Shown one piece after another: positions 1 through 13,200 of a stretch of 64,000 bases of DNA. The notes below the pieces were generated by a model, which saw nothing but the letters and a program-made list of their open reading frames with translations, was not told the origin of the DNA and did not search any database. This stretch comes from Tamarix chinensis (Eukaryota; Streptophyta; Magnoliopsida; Caryophyllales; Tamaricaceae): contig CM060171.1 of NCBI GenBank assembly GCA_030549775.1, forward strand, positions 147,146,859-147,210,858. Direction: 5' to 3'. A program made the translations under genes and the position numbers. The stretch's first letter is position 1; every line of letters begins with the position of its first letter.

Positions 1-2207
1 CTCAATTATACAATCCAATTCCATTACACATGAATTTTGATCTAGAAAGTCAATTCCAATGAATTCCACATAAATTTCTCAAATTGATGGTTCTAACATA
101 AAATTAGATACATTTTAAAGCATAACTTAAAATCAATTTTCCCAAAATAGCTTAATCGGACGAATCCGAAAAATTTGGACACAACCCGGCCTAAAATCCG
201 ATTTTCACAAATCAACCAAATGTACTACAATTCACCACTCTAAATTAATCATACAACATATATATACATAATTACACAATCAATTTAGCTTATCATAAGC
301 TAATTCATACTCAATTAATCAAAACAAGGGTTAGGGTTTTCGGAAATTTATACCAAACGAAACTAACAAATCTGAATGGATGAAGGCCGGAGAAGATACG
401 CCGGAGTTCGTAGATTGCTCGCCCGCAACCAGCAAGGCTTGCCGTGGCCGGAGGATGGCGGCACGACCTGTGCTGCTGCTCGTGGCTGCTGTTGCGCGTG
501 GCTGCTGCTTCGGCTGCTGGTTGCTGCAGCGCTGGAGTTGGCAGGCACAATGGTGGCGTGCAGCTGGAGTGGTGACGTCAATGGTGGCCGACGGTCGGCT
601 ATTGACAATGGAGGAGCTGGTGGCGACGTCGATGGGGCGCAGAGGCAGAGGGAAGGAGACCGACGGGAAATAACAGAAGAGAAGGGAGAGAAGAAGAGAG
701 AAAGGGAAAAGGAAAAGGGTTGGGTTCCGGGTCTGGGTTTTTTTTTTCAAATACACATATATAAATAAATACTATACATCTAAAAATATTCTTGTAAAAT
801 TTTATCTACAAATTATTTAATAAAAAATCATTTCAAAAGGATCTGAAGGCCCAAAATAATATAAGAGTTATATAAAGAATTTCGAAAATATTTTTGAAAA
901 AATTTACTAATGAGTATAAATATCTATATTATTTACAAAAATACTTTATACGTCCTCAAAATAATATCTTCTTTTTTAACTTTAGAAAATATTTATAAAA
1001 TAAATTATAATAGAAAGACACTCATAAAAACTATAAATAGTTTTCAGATAAAAATAAAAGACTTATCCGAATACATAATTTTATTTTAAATAAATCGTTA
1101 CGCTTATTAAAATAAAAAATATAATAAAAAAATAATATTTAAAATAAATCAAAAGAAATATTTTTATAAATTTTTGAGCAACTAAAAATAAAATAACACA
1201 TTTTCAAAAAGTCATTCATAAGCCAAAATGGAAAGAAAAACATAAATAAGTTGTGAAAATCTTTAATTTAATATTTTTTAAGATCTTATCGACCTCATAA
1301 AAATAAATAAATTCAAAGATAGAAATATTTACTACAGATAAAGATATTAAAAGGTTATATAATAGATGACATTAAAGATAATATTTCAAATACATTCGAG
1401 AAATATTCTTATAATAGTTTAAACGACTAAAAATAATTTAACACATTTTCAAAAAAGTCATCTGTAAGCCCTAAAAAAATTATTCTATTAATAACAATTA
1501 ATTATTATAATATTGACTATAATAATTATAATTTTTTTCTTACAAATAATATAACTAATTTTACTGCTAATAATAATATTATTATTAATTATCTAATATT
1601 ATTATTAAATTAAAATTTTAAATAATAATTAGTATTATTTAAAAATATTTAATATAAAATTAATATTTTGTAATGTATTATTAAAATAATATTAATCATA
1701 ATTTATAATAAAATAATTATTATTATTAAAAATAATTAATAATGGGAAATAAATACAAATATGAATAATATAAATATTAATCATAATTTCCAACAATTAG
1801 TAATAGTATTTTTGATTGAAATAATAATAATAATAATAATAATGTCCTAAAATATTTATTCTTAGTAATAATTAATAAAGAATTATATAAATAAGAATAA
1901 TATAAATCATTGTTTTAAATAAATTAATAATAGTATCTAATAATTACTAATATATTATTAATAATGTGAATGAATATTGATAATATTTATTATTTTTAAG
2001 ATAATATAGATTAATTTGAATGATAATTGATAGTATTTAATAATAAATTAATTTAATAGTAAATGGTAGTAGATACAATATATATTATTTCATTATAATT
2101 GTTAAAAGACACCATTATGAACAATATTAATATAAATAATTAGAAATAAAATAATAATTAATAATAATATATGTAAACTATTATTTCTAATAATGACTAA
2201 TGACTTA

Positions 2208-2244
<37 letters not shown>

Positions 2245-2323
2245 TATTATTATATTAAAAAGATTAGAATTAATAATTATTAAAATTATATAAAAACAAA
2301 TATTATTGTTGAATTTTATAAAC
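1..2323. other. AT-rich intergenic DNA with one GC-rich patch, no gene seen
   Basis: No credible gene was found. Positions 376-770 are GC-rich and give overlapping low-complexity frames on both strands. This resembles the GC-rich, pyrimidine/purine-skewed blocks inside the large LTRs elsewhere in the window, so it may be part of a minus-strand LTR running off the left edge. Positions 770-2320 are very AT-rich with short ATT/AAT runs (for example near 1825 and 2213). A motif ending in 'aaagtcat..taagcc' occurs twice, near 1197 and 1441, suggesting a degenerate repeat of roughly 240 bp. Confidence 0.5.
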
Positions 2324-2569
2324 ACTAATACCAACAGATATAAAAGTGGGTATTAGTTCTGTTGGTATAATGCTACTAATAATCACAGATATAAGTGATG
2401 GTAAAAGATCTGTTGGCATAAGATATTAATACCAACAGATAAAAAATTTATGTGGGAAAAACTACATTATTGCCCACAGAAAATTATCTGTTGGTATTAG
2501 TTACTTTTACCAACAGAAAAAGTATTTGTGCCTAAGTTTCTGTTGGCAAAAGTCAATTATTTTGTAGTG
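2324..2569. mobile_element. CACTA-type transposon end with subterminal repeats
   Basis: The right boundary reads ...TTTTGTAGTG at 2569, which on the minus strand is CACTACAAAA, the usual terminus of plant CACTA (En/Spm-like) DNA transposons. Inside it the heptamer CCAACAG/CTGTTGG occurs seven times in both orientations (2331, 2359, 2410, 2432, 2488, 2510, 2539), matching the subterminal repeat arrays that bind CACTA transposase. A CACTAATACC string at 2324 could be the other end of a ~250-bp derivative, but its flanks do not give a matching 3-bp duplication with AGG at 2570-2572. The true left end may therefore lie further left or outside the window. No transposase is visible. Confidence 0.6.
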
Positions 2570-2572
2570 AGG

Positions 2573-3326
2573 TATAGTAGGTCGCCAGCTAGTGGTGGCA
2601 AGTTAGTACCTGCCTGCAATTCATAAGTGCATGTTCGATCAAGGGAAGAAAAATGAAGGGGATGGGGCACATGTGGGAGGAGGTGTGGGGTTGGTTTGGG
2701 TAGAAAAAGGAAAGGAAAGGGACGAGGAGAGAGGGGTGGTTGGCTGATCGGTGTACAGGGGTTGTAAGCTTCGATCCACAGGCGAGGAAATAGCAGGAGG
2801 AAGAAGACAAGTAGAGGGTTGACGAGTCTAGGGGAGAAGAAAAGAAAGATAAAAGAGAGGGGAGAACTGAGCGGCTGAGTGGGGAAAAAAGATAGAACGC
2901 GGGCTGGGCCGCGCAGAAGGAAGAGGGGGAAGGGGTTGGGCCACGGGGAAGGGTTGGCCCAATCTAAGGGAAGAAAGGGAAGAAGGAAAAGGAGAAAGGA
3001 GAAAAAGGAGGGAAAAGGGAAAAAAAGAAAAAAGAAAAAATAGGTTGGTTGAGGTATTTAGAATATTTTGGTATTTTTGAATATTTAAAATAATAATTAA
3101 ATTCTCTTTTTAGATTAATTTAGGATAATTTGGATAATTTTTCCTAAATTTCATTTTAATTAGAAAAACACTCGAATTTTTCCTAATTAAATTCTTTATT
3201 ATTTTCCTCTTAATTTTGCCTCAAATACTTCCCCTTATTTTAAATAAAATAACATATTTAATTAATTTCCATAATAAATTCCTATTTTAACATAATTTTC
3301 TAAATTATAGTTTTAGGGTATTTCAG
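2573..3326 (-). mobile_element. Minus-strand LTR fragment (5' portion)
   Basis: On the minus strand this starts TGAAATACCC at 3326, like the LTR that starts at 14445 (TGAAATACCCC). Both continue with an AT-rich stretch and then a block that is pyrimidine-rich on the coding strand (2580-3040 here). The piece is cut on its left by the CACTA-type end at 2569. It sits inside a second minus-strand LTR whose sequence resumes at 3327. No coding sequence is present. Confidence 0.5.
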
Positions 3327-3712
3327 AAGGGGTGTTAGGGAGGTGGCTTCGGTGGTTAGCTAAGCAACAAATACGGTGGTTGAGGGTGGCAGAGCAAAAA
3401 TAGGGGTGAGGAGAATAGGGGATAAGGGAGAGAAATAAGGCTCGGTAGGTAGGGAAGGATGGAGCTCAAGGGAAGAAAATGGGAATGGGAGAAGAAGAAA
3501 AAGAAGAGGGAGAGGAGAGGATATGTAGCCAGGGTAGGTGAGTGCAGTTTGCATATAGCAAGATGGCGGGTTGCAAGGAGAAGGAAGGAACATGTGAGGG
3601 GCTACGGTGCTGGGGTGTGTATGTAATACCCCGTTTTTAGGAAACCCTAATTAAAATTTATAATTACGTGTGATTAGTTAAAATTATTAACTTAAGAGGT
3701 TTAGTATTAGAT

Positions 3713-3713
<1 letters not shown>

Positions 3714-3765
<52 letters not shown>
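3714..3765. repeat. (ATT)n microsatellite
   Basis: An uninterrupted run of ATT/TTA trinucleotides, about 17 units, inside the solo LTR. Confidence 0.9.
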
Positions 3766-4003
3766 TCGACGACTTAGATATAAAAATAATTAGGCTAAAA
3801 AGTTGATAGAAACCGATTTCTTATTTTAATCCTAGTTTTTATTCGTAAATCTTATCTGTATTATTTTAATAATTACTGCGACTTGTAACCCGAAATCAAT
3901 TTCTAAAAATTATTCCTGATTATGTTTATCTTTTTCGTTTTATTTAAATTTACCTTAGATCGGATTATTTTTCTACCTGATATTTTAATTTATCCGGACT
4001 AAA

Positions 4004-4006
<3 letters not shown>

Positions 4007-4062
<56 letters not shown>
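4007..4062. repeat. (TA)n microsatellite
   Basis: An uninterrupted TA dinucleotide run of about 27 units inside the solo LTR. Confidence 0.9.
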
Positions 4063-4068
<6 letters not shown>

Positions 4069-5937
4069 TATTTATCTTCTCTCTCTCCCTCTGCCATTTT
4101 CTATCCCTTTCCCGTCCTGTCTCCCTTATTTCTTACCTTTACTCTACCTTCTGCAATTATATACATATATACACGCCACACCCTCGCACACTCTACCCCA
4201 AACAGTCCCCCATTTCCCGCACACACTTTCGGCCGAAAACACACGCACAACGCACACACACGATGCACACACAACACTATTCCTCCCAGCTCCCTCTTAT
4301 TTTTCTCTCGACACACACCAGTGACACCACTACAACCCCCTCCATTTCTTAAGCCCTCCTCTATTCCAAACAACCCCCCTCTTTCATTTCACAGATTCAC
4401 AAACACACGCACGCCTACAACTTCTGCCCATCGCAGCTCCCCTCCATTTTTGATCACCAAACAGCACCCCCATCACATGACCCTACATGCACCGTCGTCC
4501 AGCCCTGCACCTCCATTTCCGCCGCCCAGCGTGCTCCATCCCAACGCCACCACCTCAGCCGAGCCCCCTGCACCGTGCACCAGCCCATCGTCCAAACCAG
4601 CCAGCAGCCCATCGCCCAAACCAACCACCTTCGAACCATCACCCCTCCCCGTCGCAGAACCCAGCCCTGCCACCTCCTCCCTTCATCCCAGCAGCCCACT
4701 CTCCCGCCAGTGCACCGTAGCATCTCCACCATCACCCTCGTCGGAGCTCGTCGTCCAGCAGCCCCAGCAGCCGCAACACCACCCAACCAGCCTGCACCAT
4801 TTTTCCCCGTCGCCTAGCCGCCCAGCAGCCACCAGCAACCGTCGGTCTCCACCGCCACTGCCACCCTCTCCCTTCCCCTGCCTTGCCTAGCCGACCCTTC
4901 CCCTCGTGCGTGACTCACGCTGCATGCAGCGTGAGTGCAGCGTGAGTTGCGTAGTGTGTTAATAAATTTTGGTACCAATATTAATTGTAAGGGTATTTTG
5001 GTAATTTTAGAAAAATAAATATTTTTATATTATAATTATTATTTTATCTGATAGATATTAATTCTGAATTTGTGGTATTATTTTTAGGTACGAAAGTTTA
5101 ATTTGCAGGACCTAATAATTTTTGGTGGATACCGCTAATTTTACGTTTTTACTGGAATTCAGGTAACCGTTATACTCTACTAAAATGATAAAAATCGCGT
5201 GATAATACATTAGGGTTTTGGTGTATGAAATATGTTTAGCATGATTTATTTTAATATAATTATGTGTTAATTATTATTATTATGAAAACGGATAAAAACG
5301 AGCATGCAATAATTATGTATATAATTACTAGTTTAGTATGTTTAGATATAATTATGCAATAATTATTATGGATGTGTACCCTAGGGGCAATTTAGTCATT
5401 TTTGTGTATTATGATATTTATTCTGAAAATCATGTCTAATATGTATTATCTGCTGTTGATTCTGCGATCATGTGTTTTTTACGTTTCAAAAGTATATGAT
5501 AGGGTTTCGTATGCCGAAATCTATGTAGGGCAAAATGGTCTTTTGACATGATTGATGATTTAAATTATATAATAAATAATTAGATTATTCATTTTAGCCT
5601 TTTCATGATAGATTAATAAATAAGATAGACTTAGTATTTAAATGGATACTAATCTGATAATTATTAACTTCAAGGGCATTTTGGTCATTTTCGGCCTAAT
5701 GCCCAAATGTGAATAATTGGATATAGGATGGCCTTAGACTTTTGGTAGGTTGACCTTAGTATTGATTTTGACTTTTCTTTATACCATTGACTGTAGGGTT
5801 GACTTGGATAATTGGAAATAAAGGGAAAATGAATAAGTATGGAAATGAGAATAAATGTGTAATGTGTATTATCTGTGATCACTTTATAAAAATACTAATA
5901 CGTAAAGTGAAAGGCCTCGAGTTTGGGAATGGTTTCT

Positions 5938-5960
5938 CTCTAGGGGTAGCTATCCTAGAG
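5938..5960 (+). other. Conserved LTR stem-loop 1
   Basis: CTCTAGGG and TCCTAGAG flank a 7-base loop (GTAGCTA). It is positionally equivalent to hairpins at 16560, 36238 and 57850, always just after the block 'gaaagrcctcgag'. Paired differences between copies are described in the findings. Confidence 0.6.
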
Positions 5961-7234
5961 ACGAGGTAGGAGTCCTCGATTTGTTTGGGTTTCTGGTGTG
6001 CCAGTTGTGCCCCAGTAAGGCCCTATTCTACTCTATAGGTGACCTATGGGCCCTATAGGGGGTATCGATACTTAAGGATTAGGTGTCCGAGGTGAGGAGG
6101 GTATTGTGTGCCTTGTGCATCAGTATGACCAGAGTGCTGTTATGCCTCTGGGTTAGATGGTTGGAGGGTATCGTGTTGCCTTGTGCGCTGGTATGACCGG
6201 TGTACTGTTATGTCTCCGGGTTATTATTATATCCCCCTCGAGTAAATAAAAATGGAAATAATATGATTTGATTGGAAGGATTATTATTGGGTATTGGATT
6301 GGTTTGGTAGTGGTTGTTGTGCCTACCTGTGGCTTAAGTAGTAGCCTGCGGGCCTACGTGTGCGGGTATTACGTCTATAAGTATGTCTGTGACGTTATGT
6401 ATATTATTATACTATATCTGTAAATATATCGTTGATGTTTTATATTTTAATTTACTGTACCTATAAGTGTACCTGTGAGATTTCGGATATTAATATCCTG
6501 TGTCTGTAAGTACACAGGTGATGTTATGTATTTTATCATATTCTACCTGTGAGTATACATTTAACGTTGTGGATTATGTTATAGCTTACCTGTGAATACA
6601 CTTGTGATGTTATAAAATTGGTTGCGAGTTATGTTGAGATATGAGTCATGATGTGGATGTTATAATTGTTATGCTGGAGTTTAGGTTCTAATCATTATTT
6701 CTGAGGGTATCTTTGGCATGTTAGTCTGGTAAGTTGTCGGTTGTTTTAGACAAATGAAAATGAGTAGCATGTGGCTTTAATAGAATTTGATTGTCTAAAT
6801 GATTATTGTATATCAATCCTCGTATGAATACTTGAATGTCTTGTACCTGTTAACCGTATGCCTTGCATGTGTTCCATGCTAGTTTTTCATATTAGTTTAG
6901 TATAAAAGGGTTATTCAGTACCATAGTACTGACGGGTTCCGTTTCATGGTCCCCTGCCTATTCCACGGGCAATCTTTACCTTGCAGGATTACTTTGAGGG
7001 TAGGGTCTAACGACTTCAAATAGAGGGTTGAGAGTTAGGACTATCTGATGTTCGCCTCGACTTCTTTTGGTCCGGATATTTCTTGAACTCTTAAGTCCCC
7101 TGCTATTTCTCTTTTGTTACATTACAACTCTTGCCTGATCTTTTTGTATTTATTCGGGACAATGTAATTTGTAATGAAATTCTATCCTGCCTTTGTTTTA
7201 ATGTTATTTAAGTAAAGTAATATTTTAGCCTTAG

Positions 7235-7279
7235 CACTCAGTATAAGAACGGTAGAGGATGCCAGACTTATACTGAGTG
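7235..7279 (+). other. Conserved LTR stem-loop 2 near the LTR 3' end
   Basis: CACTCAGTATAAG pairs perfectly with CTTATACTGAGTG over 13 bp around a 19-base loop, about 80 bases before the LTR end. Equivalent stems with different bases occur in the LTRs at 9253, 20990 and 59148. It is preceded by the shared word TTTTAGCCTTAGC. Confidence 0.7.
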
Positions 7280-9252
7280 TGGCGGTAACACCCATTGGTT
7301 TTGTAATTATCTCTTCCGCAAAACGAAAATTTTTAGCAGTAAAAAAATGGGGGTGTTACAGTGTATGGCTTAAAAATGGAAGGAAAGGGACATGGGGAGA
7401 GAGAGGGAGAGAGGGTCGAGTTGTAGGTTTGTCAGGTCGCAGAGAGGAGTTGCAGGCTGGCCATGGTGTGCAACATCAAAGGAGAAGAGAGGAGGAGGGA
7501 AGAAAGGAGAAAGGGTTATAGGCCGGTTGGGCGAGGAAAGGTAACAAGAGAGCAGGCCAGCCCTGTGCGCATAAGGGAGAGAGGGAGAAAAGAAGTTGGG
7601 TTGACACAACCAAGGGGAGAAAGGAAAAGAAAAGAAGAAGAAGAAGGGGGAGAAGGGCTAGACAGCTGTAATCCCCCAAAATTTTAGAAAACCTATAATT
7701 TAATAAATAACTTTTATTTAAAATAAATTAGCTTTTAAAATTATTTAGTTTAATTATTTTATAGATTTTTGAATATATAAATGTGGATAGGAGTATTTAA
7801 TAAATTAAAAATAAATATTTTGTTATTTTATCATATTATTTTTATTTAAATAATTTTCCAAACTAATATTTTACTAAAATTATCCTTTTTAAACCAATAT
7901 ATTAAATTATATTGAATTAAATTATTAAATTAAATAATTTATCAAAAATATTACATTTTATTATTTTCTAAATTAAATTAAATTAAATTATTTTTCCTTA
8001 TTTTCTCATTTTCCTTTTTTCTTTTCGTTCTCCTTTTTCTCCTTTTTCCTCCTTTCTTTCTTTTCCTTTTTTTTTTCTTTTCCTGGCTCGAGCTACCAAG
8101 CCTGCCTTCCCCTCCTTACACGCTTGGGTCACTGGCCCATTCTCCCTCGCCCCAGCCGCATCGATGCCGACCTAGCCCCCCTTCCTTCTTTTCTTCCTCG
8201 ATTCCCCAGAAAATGGGCTAACCTAACGTTTCCCCCCTATGTCGGCCTGCTTCCTCCCTCTCGCTTTCTTTCTTCTTCTTCTTCCAATGCCTCGACCTAA
8301 CAGCCTCGACCCGTCTTCATCACCATGAATGCAACCACCTGCAGCCTCCCGCTGCCACCAAGCCTGCAACCACTGCCACCACCTACCTCTCTCTCTCTCT
8401 CTCCCTGCCTTTTTTCACCATTTTGGAACCAGGCAGCCATGCACCCCATCCCGCATGGCCACCCTTTCCTCTTCTTTGTCTCCCTCTCCCTGCCACCCTA
8501 CCACCCTACACGCTACCACCGGCTGGCCAGCTGCACCCCTATCCTCCCTCTTCTTTTTCTTACCCTCACCAGCCCTTCATGCCCCATATTTTTGAGCCTT
8601 TTTCTCCTTCCCCGACCTCCTTCTCTCATTTTCTTCTCCTCCCATTTCCACCCCTATTTTTGCATGCCGCCGCCCTCCACCGCTCCAACCGCCGCACCAA
8701 GTCCCTGCACCACCCACTGCCGCCCTATACCTCAGCCCTGCACCACCACAAGACCACCCAAGCCACCCTCAAGCCCCTGCAGTTCCTCCTTTCTCCCCCT
8801 CTTCTTTTCCACCCCATTTTTCTCCCTTATCGGCAACCCACCTACAACCCCACCATTCTCCGCTGACCAGCTGCCTCTACCGCCACCCAAACCACCAGTC
8901 AACTCCCTACAACCTCCTCTACCACCCCCATGCCTCCTTTTTCTAAAAACAACCCATGTACCCCTTCATTTTCCTCCTCTCTTTTCCTTCCTTCTCAGCC
9001 TCGTCCACCTCTGTAGCCCACCTCGCCGCCTTACCTCCGCCTCCCTTGGCCGCCAAAAACCCATTACCAACCGCCACCTACACCCCTTCTTTACTCCTGC
9101 ACCCTTCCCTTGCCTCCAATCCTCCCCCATCTACCTTCTTTCCTAGGCTAAAAATGTAACACCCCCAAATTTACTACTGAAAAATTTCATTTTAATAAAA
9201 GATTTTACGAACGTGAAATGACAAAACTGTAAACTCGGGGGCATTACCACCA

Positions 9253-9298
9253 CACTTAGTACCAGATCGGTTCACTCCTACCGTTCCAGTACTAAGTG
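9253..9298 (-). other. Conserved LTR stem-loop 2 (copy)
   Basis: On the minus strand CACTTAGTACTGG faces CTGGTACTAAGTG, with an inner CGGT/ACCG pairing in the loop. It is equivalent to the stem-loops at 7235, 20990 and 59148. Confidence 0.65.
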
Positions 9299-9839
9299 CT
9301 AAGGCTAAACAAGGTCAACATCAACCACAAGTCATTAATAAAACACAAGTCATACAGAAATTAGAGTGCGGTTTAGGATTACAACCAAAAGAGTAGTTAA
9401 ATAAGTTTTTCGATTACATCAACACAGTATGACAGAGTAAAATGATACATTGCAAAAGAAAGATTGAGTCCGGCCAATCACTTTCGACCCCCAATCCAAG
9501 TTTAGATTCAAATCCTGGCCCCAGCTGATGCCTTGTAGGTGTCATAGGCATCAAAGACGTTGTCCCCTACCTGCACAAACCCAAACGGGTCTTCTGCTCG
9601 TGGGAATGAGTAGCACCCATGAAATGGGTGATCAGTACGCTGCATACTTAGTAAGGTAACAGATGCGCTAATTCCAAGCATACAAACATACAACATAGCA
9701 CACATAGCACAATCACATAGGCAGCATGTAATAATATAGATGATGAAGACTGGCTATGGTCCAATCAGACTTACTTTCTTGTAGATCTCTGTTAATTATA
9801 GTTATTTCACACCATAATATTTGTTAATCCATGCGAGTG

Positions 9840-10200
9840 CAGGAACCCCACTATTATAGGCTGTGGATCGGTCACTTATAGGGCAAAACGCAGCTAACCA
9901 CTATTATATGCAGGTGGATTGGTCTCCAAGGCAGATCGCTCCTGGCCACTATTTATGCCGGTGGATCGGTCCGGCCCCGACTCTCATGGTGTTTCACTGT
10001 AAGTATATAGTAGCTTTCCCATAATTCATTGGCAACATAACGTTTGGTTTGTTAAGCTCGAGATCCCCCACTATTATAGCCGGTGGATCGGTCACTTATA
10101 GGGCAGAACATACCTAACCACTATTATATGCCGGTGGATCGGTCTTCAGGGCACCCTGACACCTGGCCACTATTATGCCGGTGGATCGGTCTGGGCCCGG
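9840..10200 (-). repeat. Degenerate 'aataatagtgg' repeats in LTR
   Basis: At least six variants of 'cactattat..gccggtggatcggtc', each followed by a word resembling 'agggcagaac'. The same unit in the opposite orientation occurs at 16970-17350, 50690-51080 and 58250-58610, so it is a signature of these LTR families. Confidence 0.75.
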
Positions 10201-11689
10201 CTCAACAATCTTACTCTTTAAGTAGTTAGTATCTTATTTGTGTCTTATTAGAATAAGTTTTTCACCCTTGACATGCATGTCAACTACCCTCTACTTCTAT
10301 TCTCCCAAGGGGGCCCGTCCCATATCTCGAGACTCCTACGCCCCTTGTCACACCCCGACGCCCATCTCCCTATACACATACACTTAATGAAAAACCCAAC
10401 CCCTACGGGTGTGGGTTAGGCCCAACACCTTATAACATCAACTCTACCTACTATCACCCTCTAGGGTTTCCCCTTGAAAACCCTAATTGGACTTATGTGG
10501 CCCAACTTCCTCTCACTTACACTACCGTACTCCATTTATCGCCCCACACCTTATCACATTTAGATCCAATCCCAAATTATATCACCTTACCCCTTGATTA
10601 AACAAGTGACTGGAAAAACCCTAGTCAGCCACTTCAAACTCTAGTACTTTTCTTCCCCCATAAGTAACCTCCCTCTTTTCACCCAATATCTCTCCTCTCC
10701 CATGGCACCCATAATCACCCCTTATAAAATAAATTTCCACTCTTAACCCGTACTCCATTCTCCCTTAATCATTTTTACTTCCACATTTTCTAGATTAGTG
10801 CTTTATCCTCAAAACCCTAATTGGGTCCCTTATACACCCTTACACCAACCTACGTACTATTTCTCATCCCAAGTCTCCAATCACTCCACAATTCTCCCCT
10901 TAGTTTATTTATACCCTAATACAAATTTTCTAACATAAAGATCTTCCCCATGCAAGATTTATCCACTCCATGCAAACTCTCAAAGTCCCCATGCAAATTT
11001 TAAGGCTCCCATGCATGGTTCCCATCTCTCATTCATTTTGGCCCTTCCTCCCTCTTTAATTTCCTCTCACGGATCATGAGGTATTTTGGTCAACCTCATA
11101 TCCCCCTTAGTTAACCCACTTCTCATTTTCTTTCTTTTTTTCCTTTCATTTCCATATCATATTATCAATTGTCCTAGCATGCATGTCCTAGAGGGCCATA
11201 TCATATCACACCATATATATACAAATCATGCTCATGCCATAAGGAACACACATCATACCTTAACTCCAAGCTGCGCTAAACATAAGACAAGTTAATGATA
11301 ATCATACGATACACGACATAGCATGATATATAAATATAGCATCCAAGGCATACAAGTCACACAACACACAAGGGCCTTAGCTACATCCTTACCTATAGCG
11401 ACGCCGAGCTTGGAGCACGCTCCTACAACTCCTTAGAGTTTTGACTCGATTCACCTATAAGAAGAAAATACTATGGATTAGTTTTCCTCCTACTAAAAGT
11501 ACCATTACTACTTATTTTAGTCTAATATTAGGATTATTATTATTATTAAAGGAAGCATTATACGTGAAAACTAGAGTTTTTATCTTCAAGTTAGCCTACT
11601 AGATATTACTAGTCAAAATATGTTTATTTTCTTATTTATTGCTATACTTATATTATAAACCTATTAGCTTTATTCTTCTAAAAATAGTA

Positions 11690-12112
11690 CTAATACTAAT
11701 TATAGAAAAATAGTGATAATACTACTAATAATAATAATAGTAATGCTAATGCTTATAGTGATAGAAACCCTAGCGTTTTTAAGGCTAGGTCTAATAATAG
11801 TGTTAGGGTTAAAATAATCGTATAATAATTGCAATACCAACAAAGTACAAATATTCCTAAAGATAATTATGATAAAAGTTATATTTTGAATAATAATAAT
11901 ATAAGGGTTCAAATGTTTTTGTCATAATAATAGTAATAAAATAATAACAATAATAATAGTAATAACTAATAATGATACCATAGTAACAATGTTAGTTCTA
12001 AAGGCATTAGGAATAATATATTAATGATATTCTAATATTAAATAGTAAAATACTAAGGCTTAAGTATTCTTCCTTTTTAATGACAAAACAATAATACTCC
12101 AACTTTGGTTTC

Positions 12113-12188
<76 letters not shown>

Positions 12189-12260
12189 GTAATAATAATA
12201 ATGATGATAAAAATGTTAAGTACAATAATAACAATGACAATGATAATAGTAACCAAAATG

Positions 12261-12293
<33 letters not shown>

Positions 12294-12629
12294 TAAGGGT
12301 CCAAATATTTATATTAATATATAAAAGTGATAATGGACAAGGTTAGTATTAACCATATTAGTAAGGAAATAATGATAGTGATAATGATAATAATAATAGT
12401 AATAATGCCAATAATAATAATAATAAAGTTAGGGTTAAGTAGTAGTAGTAGTAATAATAATAATAATGGCATTAATAATAATAATAATAATTAAGAATAA
12501 TACTAATAGTAATGATAATAAAAATGGTAATAGTAATATAAGGGTTCAAACGTTTACCATAATAGTAAAGATAATGATAATAGGCCATAGCTAGTATTAG
12601 TAATAATAGTAAGAATAATAATGAGGTTA

Positions 12630-12668
<39 letters not shown>

Positions 12669-12767
12669 GTAAACAAGGAAAAGTCCTAATCATAATAACA
12701 CTAGATTTGTAAGCCATTATTAATGATAATATTATTATTGGTTAGGAAAATCATAAAGTTAGGTTAC

Positions 12768-12810
<43 letters not shown>

Positions 12811-13200
12811 AAGTAGTAGTAGTAATAATAATAATAATAATAATGATGATAGAGATAACTATATTAATACTAAAGTTGTTAATAATAATAACAATGATAA
12901 TAGTATTAGTAGTAGTAATAGAAATAATAATACTAATAATAATAACAATAACAATAATAATAATACTAATAATAATAAGGATAACCATTTTAATGCTAAA
13001 GTTATAGGCCTTTTAAATAGTATACCCTAATTATAAGAATTTCTAAAATTAGGTTAGGTAATAAGAGTGATACATAATAATAATATTAATAATGGTAGTA
13101 GTAATAATAATAAAAATAATAATACAAAACTAATAATAATAAGAATAATAATAATAGTGATATTAAGGATAATACTATTAATATTAAATAAAATTATTAA
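11690..13200. repeat. Compound trinucleotide-repeat block (AAT/AGT)
   Basis: About 1.5 kb dominated by AAT/ATT and AGT units. It includes a run of about 26 AAT units at 12112-12188 and a run of about 20 AGT units at 12766-12828. All reading frames here (poly-Ile, poly-Leu, poly-Val) are artefacts of the repeat. It lies inside the minus-strand LTR. Confidence 0.9.

Larger units (their letters stand above)
3622..7360 (+). mobile_element. Solo LTR, 3.7 kb, perfect 5-bp target duplication
   Basis: It starts TGTAATACCCC and ends GGGGGTGTTACA, an inverted terminal match of about 11 bp. It is flanked by GTGTA on both sides (3617-3621 and 7361-7365). No internal gag-pol follows, so it is a solo LTR left by recombination between the two LTRs of a full element. 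It contains ATT and TA microsatellites, a pyrimidine-rich block (4080-4900), a degenerate ~60-bp repeat based on 'cctgtgagtatac' (about 6380-6620), and three short stem-loops described separately. The 189-residue proline/serine-rich frame at 4321-4890 lies in the pyrimidine-rich block and is judged non-coding. Confidence 0.88.

Noticed and set aside
4321..4890. A 189-residue proline/serine-rich open frame
   Set aside because: Lies in the pyrimidine-rich block of a solo LTR. Composition alone keeps the frame open, and overlapping frames on both strands are open too.
8325..9146. A 273-residue open frame, the longest uninterrupted frame outside the transposon genes
   Set aside because: Low-complexity Pro/Ser/Leu-rich sequence inside LTR copy A, with parallel frames open in other phases. 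No domain, and the homologous LTR at 53434 does not conserve the frame.
12108..12190. CRISPR-like or regulatory direct repeats
   Set aside because: A simple trinucleotide run without spacers, in a plant genome.
12007..13007. Poly-Leu, poly-Ile and poly-Val frames resembling membrane proteins
   Set aside because: Direct products of AAT/AGT microsatellites read in different phases.
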